NCBI GenBank assembly: GCA_903907185.1 | Contig: CAIVND010000017.1 | Location: forward strand, 1-6,023 | DNA length: 6,023 nucleotides | Direction: 5' to 3' | From: an uncultured Acidimicrobiaceae bacterium | Lineage (GTDB): Bacteria > Actinomycetota > Acidimicrobiia > Acidimicrobiales > Bog-793 | Shown: positions 1 to 4,409 of the stretch, piece by piece | Numbering within the stretch: the first letter of the stretch is position 1 | Layout of the letters: the number at the start of each line of letters is the position of its first letter | Translations under genes and position numbers: made by a program | The notes under the pieces: generated by a model | The model's input: only the letters and a program-made list of their open reading frames with translations | Told to the model about the DNA's origin: nothing | Databases searched by the model: none

Positions 1-558
1 ACTCCTGGTGTTCTCTACCTTGTTTTTTATGCAGGCAGATCGCTCGGTGGACTTTCTACATTTTTTGCTCGTGATACTGCGATGCGAGTTGTCTCTGTTC
101 TTGGCCTTATCGGTGCAATTTTCATGGGTATTCAGGCGATCTCCCGTGCGGTGATGACTTCGCCGCCACAGAAAACACATCAGCTCGCGATCTTTCTCGC
201 ACAACATCATCTGGGCAATGGTGTTGCCTCGTATCCCATTGCGGCACTCGTCAGTGTCGACTCTTCGCTCAAAAATGCTGTTCGTCCCGTTGAAAGCAAT
301 AACGCAGGACGGTTGGTGAGTTTCGACCGCCAACGAGACAGTGCTTGGTATCAAAGTGAAAACTTTCGATATCTCATCTATGACACCTCTGTGCCATGGC
401 ATGGAGTCGACCTAAAATCTGCAACGAAGACCTTCGGAGTTCCAGAGCGACGATACGCAGTGGGTCCTTACCGTGTCTTGGTTTGGACACATGAGGTGAA
501 AGTTTCCCTCAACGTCGCGCAATCGAAGAGACCCTTACGGGTGATCTTTCGGTCTTAG
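1..558 (+). CDS. C-terminal part of a multi-pass membrane protein, probable GT-C/GT39-like glycosyltransferase (5' end outside window)
   Basis: The reading frame is open from the first base to a TAG at 556-558 and gives 185 residues. An internal ATG at 82 is probably not the true start, because the codons before it already encode a hydrophobic, membrane-like stretch (about residues 2-11, GVLYLVFYAG). A second transmembrane segment is clear at about residues 28-47 (MRVVSVLGLIGAIFMGIQAI). The remaining ~135 residues are soluble, with a YPIAALVSVDS strand, NNAGRLVSFDRQ and a FRYLIYD element. A soluble tail after many membrane helices resembles the extracytoplasmic end of actinobacterial GT-C (dolichyl-phosphate-mannose transferase type) enzymes that glycosylate envelope polymers or proteins. 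That resemblance is by style only, and the catalytic loop would lie outside the window. An unrelated polytopic membrane protein remains possible. Confidence 0.55.
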   Translation, partial: TPGVLYLVFYAGRSLGGLSTFFARDTAMRVVSVLGLIGAIFMGIQAISRAVMTSPPQKTHQLAIFLAQHHLGNGVASYPIAALVSVDSSLKNAVRPVESNNAGRLVSFDRQRDSAWYQSENFRYLIYDTSVPWHGVDLKSATKTFGVPERRYAVGPYRVLVWTHEVKVSLNVAQSKRPLRVIFRS

Positions 559-732
559 GGGTAATCTGCGCGGCGGGATCATTCGTGATGCTCAGAGCTT
601 GTAGCTGAGACCTGCGACTCCAGTCATTGCTCAATGCCTCAGTTATTGATGATCTGCTGTTACCTCAATTCTGGACGTTTTCATCCGCATGGTATTGGTT
701 CCCACGTGGTAAACGCATAAGGCACAGCTTTC

Positions 733-748
733 GGCCCACACTCGGGCC
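733..748. other. GC-rich hairpin in the gap between the membrane-protein gene and tRNA-Pro
   Basis: GGCCC, a 6-base loop and GGGCC form a perfect 5-bp stem. It lies about 30 bases beyond the tRNA 3' end on the minus strand and about 175 bases beyond the upstream plus-strand stop. No T-tract follows on either strand (the nearest, TTTT at 772-775, is 23 bases past the stem on the plus strand), so it is not a convincing intrinsic terminator. An 8-bp palindrome, CCACGTGG (702-709), lies nearby. The rest of 559-776 shows no gene-like feature. Confidence 0.25.
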
Positions 749-776
749 ACCCGTCGATGGGCTCTAGATCATTTTG

Positions 777-853
777 TGGTCGGGAAGATGGGATTCGAAC
801 CCACGACCTCAGCGTCCCGAACGCTGCGCGCTACCAAGCTGCGCTACTTCCCG
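777..853 (-). tRNA. tRNA-Pro (anticodon CGG), CCA encoded
   Basis: Read on the minus strand the cloverleaf is complete. The acceptor stem CGGGAAG pairs with CTTCCCG. The D arm is GCGC / AGCTTGGTA / GCGC. The anticodon stem CAGCG/CGCTG encloses the loop TTCGGGA with anticodon CGG (complement at 817-819). The variable region is AGGTC, and the T arm GTGGG-TTCGAAT-CCCAT has one G-T wobble. The discriminator A (780) is followed by a genomically encoded CCA (777-779). It decodes the proline codon CCG. The CGGGA anticodon region and the AGCTTGGTAGCGC D arm are typical of bacterial tRNA-Pro. It lies 95 bases downstream of the receiver gene on the same strand and could be cotranscribed with it. A TACCAT hexamer (complement of 885-890), 32 bases upstream of the tRNA, is a possible own -10 box with no clear -35. 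Confidence 0.97.
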
Positions 854-948
854 TCGCCAACAGTTTCTACTGAGCGCGTCAATGATGGTAGTGGTTCACC
901 AGGTCGACTCTGCACCGATGGTTCGTTGTTCGATCGCCGCACCGGATG

Positions 949-1374
949 CTATTTACCGACCGCCGCGTCCACCGTGTAGGGCATATAGGTCTCATCCCAG
1001 TAGTTCTCGTCGTTGAGTAAGGCTTCAATTGCCTTTCGGAGCCTCATCGGGTCAAGTGGCTTTACGAGAAATCCCTCTGCGCCAGAACGCTTTGCAACGA
1101 AAGTGTCAGCTCGTCGATCGAGCAGGAGCAGCACCGGTACTCGAGGAATCCGGTTACCAGACTCTTCAAGTTTGAGGTCGTGACAGACCGCGACCCCGCC
1201 CATGTTCTGAATCTGGCTGTCCGCAATGACGAGGTCCGGTGCATCTTGAGCAACGACGGCCCGAACCTCTTGTCCTGTCATGAGTTCAACGATCTCCGTC
1301 TCCCCATCATCGAGGACCGAACGGATCTCATCGAGAACACTGCGAGCGTCACTGACGATTACTACATAGGCCAT
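949..1374 (-). CDS. Stand-alone response-regulator receiver domain protein, atypical
   Basis: This 141-residue protein is essentially one CheY-like receiver with no output domain. Visible landmarks are beta-1 AYVVIVSDARS with a single acidic residue, D9; the phosphoacceptor D52 in DLVIADSQ; and the conserved K105-P106 in GFLVKPLDP. Two canonical features are missing: the usual acidic pair is S8-D9, and the Ser/Thr expected after beta-4 is replaced in the all-hydrophobic run VLLLLD (81-86). About 20 residues follow the last helix, with the aromatic DENYWDETYMPY segment. Known receivers relay phosphorylation from histidine kinases, but no kinase lies nearby and altered switch residues could mean weak or different signalling. 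The ATG start is favoured because beta-1 begins at residue 2. There is no Shine-Dalgarno, and a -10-like hexamer sits 6 bases upstream. The gene is divergent from the MBL hydrolase. Confidence 0.85.
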   Translation of the reverse strand: MAYVVIVSDARSVLDEIRSVLDDGETEIVELMTGQEVRAVVAQDAPDLVIADSQIQNMGGVAVCHDLKLEESGNRIPRVPVLLLLDRRADTFVAKRSGAEGFLVKPLDPMRLRKAIEALLNDENYWDETYMPYTVDAAVGK

Positions 1375-1380
1375 GGAGTG

Positions 1381-1409
1381 AGGCTATCGCAGGACAACAA
1401 AGCGGTGAA
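1381..1409 (-). promoter_or_regulatory. Candidate promoter for the receiver gene, giving a leaderless mRNA
   Basis: On the minus strand TTCACC (complement of 1404-1409) and TAGCCT (complement of 1381-1386) are separated by exactly 17 bases. The -10 matches TANNNT, the actinobacterial consensus core. Only six bases (CACTCC) separate it from the ATG, so transcription would begin at or next to the start codon. The absence of any Shine-Dalgarno before this ATG agrees. The -35 is a weak match, and no transcript evidence is available. Confidence 0.45.
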
Positions 1410-1465
1410 ATTCATGGAATCGGAGAGCGAAAGGTTTGAAGGTGAGTTCGCCGCGATGACTGAAT

Positions 1466-1471
1466 TAACCT
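1466..1471 (+). promoter_or_regulatory. Candidate -10 box for the MBL hydrolase gene, giving a leaderless mRNA
   Basis: TAACCT fits TANNNT and ends 7 bases before the GTG at 1479. The region before the GTG has no spaced Shine-Dalgarno, only GAG directly touching the start. I see no convincing -35 at 16-18 bases. The inference is therefore weaker than for the opposite gene, but the two divergent starts show the same arrangement. Confidence 0.3.
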
Positions 1472-1480
1472 CAGTGAGGT
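1468..1480. promoter_or_regulatory. 13-bp odd palindrome overlapping the MBL gene start codon, possible operator
   Basis: ACCTCA-G-TGAGGT is a perfect 6-bp inverted repeat around one central base. It covers most of the candidate -10 box and the first two bases of the GTG start at 1479. A protein bound here would cover the transcription start. It is short enough to be chance, and no regulator is identified. Confidence 0.3.
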
Positions 1481-2360
1481 GAGTCAACTTTGGTCCAATA
1501 GCGACGATCACTCCCGACTCATCGCAGGCGAGATTGTCGAGGTAATCCCGGGCATCCGGCGTCTGCTCGCACCAAACCCTTCGCTGATGACTGGGCCGGG
1601 GACGAATACCTACCTCATTGGTTCCACGGACATCATTGTGATCGACCCAGGACCCCGAGACGATCTGCACCTTGAGCGGATTGTTCAGGCTGGCGGCGGC
1701 AACATTCGCTATGTCGTGGTCACCCACTCTCACCGCGATCATGCACCAGGCGCAGCACCACTTGCCCAAGCTACCGGTGCCACGCTGCTTGGCTTCGACG
1801 AGCGCCCCGATTTCGTGCCAGATGGCCGTGTCGCAGAGGGCGACATGTTGGTATCTGACCGCTGGCGACTTGAAGCTCTTCACACTCCGGGTCACTCGTC
1901 TGATCATCTCTGCTTTATTGCCGACGCTGTCCAGCCTGGCCAACCGCGAGTCGTTTTCTCTGGTGATCACATCATGGAAGGATCGACTGTGGTGATCGGC
2001 CCGCCCGATGGTGATATGGCTGACTACTTCGATTCGCTCCGTCGTCTGCGTGAGCTTGAACCTCCAGCTGAGGTGATTGCTCCTGGGCATGGGCTCGTTA
2101 TCTTCAATCCGGATGAGGTCATCGATATTTACCTCGCGTTGAGATTGAATCGAGAAGAGGCGATCTTTCGTTCACTGTCTGGTGGACCACTTCGCGTTAG
2201 CGAGATCATCCCGATGATCTATAGCCATCTTCCAGACAACCTTCTACGACAGGGAGGTCGCTCGATCTGGGCACACCTTCGAAAACTGCATCAAGAGGGA
2301 GGGGTGAGTTCGCCTGATCGCGATGATCCTGAGTCGAAGTGGTCGATTACGAGTTCGTAG
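1479..2360 (+). CDS. Metallo-beta-lactamase-fold hydrolase, LACTB2-like, with C-terminal winged-helix domain
   Basis: The 293-residue protein carries the full metal-binding set of the MBL superfamily: H83-x-H85-x-D87-H88 (THSHRDH), H139 (HTPGHSSDH), D163 (SGDH) and H204 (APGHG). The N-terminal APNPSLMTGPGTNTYLIG block is typical of the LACTB2/glyoxalase-II-like branch. A C-terminal helical segment (about 222-276, RLNREEAIFRSL to HLRKLHQEGG) matches the winged-helix cap found in that branch. Mammalian LACTB2 is an endoribonuclease. Bacterial members are mostly uncharacterised hydrolases, so the substrate is open (RNA, thioester or other ester). No signal peptide is visible, so it is probably cytoplasmic. 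GTG 1479 is the first usable start after the in-frame TGA at 1461-1463. The gene converges on mrp with a 29-base gap and no visible terminator between them. Confidence 0.9.
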   Translation: MSQLWSNSDDHSRLIAGEIVEVIPGIRRLLAPNPSLMTGPGTNTYLIGSTDIIVIDPGPRDDLHLERIVQAGGGNIRYVVVTHSHRDHAPGAAPLAQATGATLLGFDERPDFVPDGRVAEGDMLVSDRWRLEALHTPGHSSDHLCFIADAVQPGQPRVVFSGDHIMEGSTVVIGPPDGDMADYFDSLRRLRELEPPAEVIAPGHGLVIFNPDEVIDIYLALRLNREEAIFRSLSGGPLRVSEIIPMIYSHLPDNLLRQGGRSIWAHLRKLHQEGGVSSPDRDDPESKWSITSS

Positions 2361-2389
2361 ATTGCTTAACGATGGTCAGCAGAAAGAGA

Positions 2390-3589
2390 CTAGCTGGCAT
2401 TGAGCGCACTATCGATCTGTTCGAGCATCCGAGCGCTGCAGGACTGCATGTCGATTGCCGGAGCGATCTCCGTGATGATTCTGTGCGCGAGTGCGGTGAA
2501 CACGGGGGCGACCGGACTCTTGGGGTTCAACACCGCGGGCTCACCTCGGTCGCCGCCTGCTGCCACGGTGGGATCGATCGGAATCTTTGCAAGGAGAGGT
2601 ACGCCGATCGAGTCGGCAAGTCGTTCACCGCCTCCCTCGCCAAACAGCGGGTAAAACTCCCCGTGATCGCAGGTGAACCCGGACATATTCTCGATTACTC
2701 CCGCGACGCGAAGGTTTCCCTTTCGTGCCATATCAGCCGCACGTCCAGCAACTTTCTGTGCGCCAAGACCCGGTGTTGTGATGATCAGCAGCTCGGTGCG
2801 TGGCAACATACGTGCGAGACCCATCTGTACATCGCCGGTTCCTGGTGGAAGGTCGATTAAGAGATAGTCCAGTGCTCCCCATTTAACGTCTTCGATGAAG
2901 TGCTGGAGTGCGCGATTAAGAACCAGTCCCCGCCACATGATTGCATCGTCTTCGTCGGAGAGGAATCCCATCGATACCACTTTGAGAAGTCCCTCACCGA
3001 TGGACTTCTCCATTGGCAGGATCTTCTTATCCTGCACTTCGAGCTCTCCGAGGAATCCCAACATCCGCGGAATCGAAAATCCCCAGATGTCAGCGTCAAG
3101 GAGTCCAACGGTCGCACCGGAGGCAGCGATCGCTGCCGCAAGATTTGCAGTGAGCGAGGATTTCCCCACGCCGCCCTTTCCTGACATGATGCCCAAGATC
3201 CGGGCACTGATTGGAATGTCGGTCGGTACTGCACGATCTTGGGCGAGCAGACGAGCGCGCGCCATCAGTGCTGAACGTTCCTCCTTTTCCATTGCGCCAA
3301 TAATGATCTTGACATCGGAGACCTCGGGGACTCGCCGAGCAGCGTGTACGGTCTCAGATTCGAGTTTGGATCGCATTGGACAGGCAGCGATTGTCAGTGC
3401 GATCTCGATGGTGGCGAGGCCATCGGTGAGCGAGATCGATCGGACCATCCCAAGATCGACGATATTTTCACCAAGTTCAGGGTCGATTACCCCTCGCAGA
3501 GCGTTGGTAATGGCCGCGTGGAGCTCGGTAGGGGGCGTTGCTTGGGCAACCTCTGTTGCTTCTTCCATGATCTTCCATGCTACCGACAT
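2390..3589 (-). CDS. mrp: Mrp/ApbC/NBP35-family Fe-S cluster carrier ATPase with N-terminal MIP18-type domain
   Basis: The 399-residue protein has two domains. Residues ~22-97 form a MIP18/DUF59-like domain (DPELGENIVDLGMV, AACPMR with C70). Residues ~128-378 form a deviant-Walker-A P-loop ATPase: SGKGGVGKSS (136-145, signature lysine K138), LLDADIWGFSIPRML (163-177) and DLPPGTGD (246-253). Family members bind and transfer Fe-S clusters to target apoproteins in the cytoplasm. The loop that usually carries the dimer-bridging CxxC reads ENMSGFTCDHGEFYPLFGEGGG (start at 300), leaving only C307. C384 near the C-terminus is the only later cysteine. ATG 3589 has AGGGG nine bases upstream and is preferred; M8 is an alternative start. 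The gene is divergent from an A-type Fe-S carrier, which supports the function. Confidence 0.95.
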   Translation of the reverse strand: MSVAWKIMEEATEVAQATPPTELHAAITNALRGVIDPELGENIVDLGMVRSISLTDGLATIEIALTIAACPMRSKLESETVHAARRVPEVSDVKIIIGAMEKEERSALMARARLLAQDRAVPTDIPISARILGIMSGKGGVGKSSLTANLAAAIAASGATVGLLDADIWGFSIPRMLGFLGELEVQDKKILPMEKSIGEGLLKVVSMGFLSDEDDAIMWRGLVLNRALQHFIEDVKWGALDYLLIDLPPGTGDVQMGLARMLPRTELLIITTPGLGAQKVAGRAADMARKGNLRVAGVIENMSGFTCDHGEFYPLFGEGGGERLADSIGVPLLAKIPIDPTVAAGGDRGEPAVLNPKSPVAPVFTALAHRIITEIAPAIDMQSCSARMLEQIDSALNAS

Positions 3590-3616
3590 GCACCAGGGCC
3601 CCTACTTGGTAGCATG
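3576..3616. promoter_or_regulatory. Perfect 9-bp inverted repeat in the mrp / A-type carrier divergent control region
   Basis: CATGCTACC (3576-3584) and GGTAGCATG (3608-3616) are exact reverse complements separated by 23 bases. Their centres are 32 bp apart, close to three helical turns, so a dimeric regulator could bind both arms on one DNA face. The left arm overlaps the first codons of mrp (ATG complement at 3587-3589 lies just inside the loop), and the right arm ends with the ATG of a possible leader ORF. Each arm also contains TGC-TACC, similar to an extended -10, in opposing orientations. With a G-U and an A-U pair the arms extend to an 11-bp RNA stem. Confidence 0.45.
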
Positions 3617-3652
3617 AGTGAGGAATTGGACCCGAGGAGGACTCGACCGTGA
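3614..3652 (+). CDS. Possible 12-codon leader ORF upstream of the A-type carrier gene
   Basis: ATG at 3614 opens a frame encoding MSEELDPRRTRP. Its TGA (3650-3652) overlaps the GTG start of the next gene as GTGA. The strong GAGGAGG of the downstream gene lies inside it, as does an AGG-AGG arginine pair. It has no good Shine-Dalgarno of its own, and such a short ORF can arise by chance. If translated, it could couple translation or act as a leader peptide. Confidence 0.2.
   Translation: MSEELDPRRTRP
3634..3640 (+). promoter_or_regulatory. Strong Shine-Dalgarno of the A-type carrier gene
   Basis: GAGGAGG lies eight bases before GTG 3649 and fixes that codon as the start. It is the best ribosome binding site in the window and contrasts with the apparently leaderless starts at 1374 and 1479. 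Confidence 0.8.
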
Positions 3653-4017
3653 GCATCACTACGTCGCCTGTACAGATTGGCCGTCGGCCAAGCCCAGTAA
3701 CGCTGACCGATTCAGCCGTCGCCAAAGTGCAAGATCTTCTCTCTCAAGAGGAGGGCGCTGAGGAACTCGCGCTCCGAGTTGCCGTCCGTCCCGGTGGCTG
3801 CTCGGGATATAGCTACGACATGTTCTTCGATTCAGAGATCGCCGATGACGATGTCATCCGTGAGTTTGGAACAGTTCGGATTGTCGTTGATCCCGAGAGT
3901 GCAGCGCTAATTACCGGCGCGACCCTTGACTATGCAGACGGATTGCAGGGTGCTGGTTTTCACATCACTAACCCGAACGCGACCCGCACCTGTGGCTGCG
4001 GGTCCTCGTTCAGCTAA
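3649..4017 (+). CDS. A-type Fe-S cluster carrier (HesB/IscA/ErpA family)
   Basis: The 122-residue protein has the three cysteines of A-type carriers: C51 in RPGGCSGYSYDM, and C115 and C117 in the C-terminal CGCGSSF. The 64-residue spacing from C51 to C115 equals that of E. coli IscA (C35, C99). The fold core runs from about residue 16 (PVTLTDSAVAKV) to the end, with an IVVDPESAALITGATLDYADGLQGAGF block. A short polar N-terminal extension of about 15 residues precedes it. Such proteins take a [2Fe-2S] or [4Fe-4S] cluster from a scaffold and pass it to apo-enzymes in the cytoplasm. It is divergent from mrp, which has a related role, and 17 bases upstream of the RidA-like gene, probably as the first gene of an operon. 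The sequence alone does not separate ErpA from IscA or SufA. Confidence 0.95.
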   Translation: MSITTSPVQIGRRPSPVTLTDSAVAKVQDLLSQEEGAEELALRVAVRPGGCSGYSYDMFFDSEIADDDVIREFGTVRIVVDPESAALITGATLDYADGLQGAGFHITNPNATRTCGCGSSFS

Positions 4018-4034
4018 ACGTCGAGCCGGGGGTC

Positions 4035-4409
4035 GTGCCCTCGTCCTCTGATGCTCCTCCAGTTGGGCCTTATGCTCCGATTGTCCGTGCTGGGGATCTC
4101 TTAATCTGCTCTGGTCAGCTTGGCTTAAAAGATGGTGACCTGGTCGCGGGCGGAGTTGAGGCTGAACTTACTCAGGCGTTTGTCAATCTCACTTCGGTGC
4201 TTGCGAGTGAGGGAGCAACATTGGACCACGTCGTAAAGACGTTAGTTTTCTTGTTAGATATGGACGAATTTGCCGCCATGAACGCTGTCTATGTTGAGCA
4301 TTTTGGCGACCATCGTCCTGCGCGATCAGCAGTGGCGGTCGCTGGGCTGCCACGCGGAGCGTGCGTCGAGATTGAGGCGTGGGCCTATCTTCCTCCGGCA
4401 AGTCATTGA
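4035..4409 (+). CDS. RidA-family (YjgF/YER057c/UK114) enamine/imine deaminase-like protein
   Basis: The 124-residue length is usual for the family. Signature positions align with E. coli/Salmonella RidA: Y13 in GPYAPIVRAG (Tyr17), R97 in RPARSAVAVAGLPRG (Arg105, which binds the substrate carboxylate) and E112 in VEIEAWA (Glu120). Position 107 of RidA is A99 here rather than Cys or Thr. RidA hydrolyses 2-aminoacrylate and related enamines released by PLP enzymes, acting as a cytoplasmic homotrimer. With R97 and E112 retained, deaminase activity is plausible, though some family branches do other jobs. The GTG start has a GGGGG-type Shine-Dalgarno (4028-4032) with short spacing. It sits 17 bases after the Fe-S carrier stop, and its 3' end overlaps the propeller gene, so cotranscription is likely. 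Confidence 0.92.
   Translation: MPSSSDAPPVGPYAPIVRAGDLLICSGQLGLKDGDLVAGGVEAELTQAFVNLTSVLASEGATLDHVVKTLVFLLDMDEFAAMNAVYVEHFGDHRPARSAVAVAGLPRGACVEIEAWAYLPPASH

Noticed and set aside
593..611. CTCAG / CTGAG hairpin after the membrane-protein gene
   Set aside because: The stem is only 5 bp with a 9-base loop, and no T-tract follows, so it is not a supportable terminator.
774..1016. Two open frames across the tRNA region
   Set aside because: They read through the tRNA-Pro gene (the GFEPTT translation is the T arm read as protein) and the end of the receiver gene.
1362..2090. 242-codon open frame on the minus strand
   Set aside because: It lies antisense to the MBL hydrolase, whose frame carries every metal-binding motif. 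The antisense translation has no recognisable domain, so it is a shadow frame.
2339..2860. 173-codon plus-strand open frame after the MBL gene
   Set aside because: It overlaps the 3' half of mrp on the opposite strand and shows no domain or ribosome binding site.
3122..3137. Perfect 16-bp palindrome as a regulatory site
   Set aside because: It lies deep inside mrp and encodes an alanine-rich part of the P-loop domain (AAAIAA), so coding constraint with GCN codons is a sufficient explanation. It is mentioned only as part of the CGATCG density.
2895..3617. 240-codon open frame on the plus strand
   Set aside because: It lies opposite mrp and gives a serine/arginine-rich translation without motifs, a shadow of GC-biased codons on the other strand.
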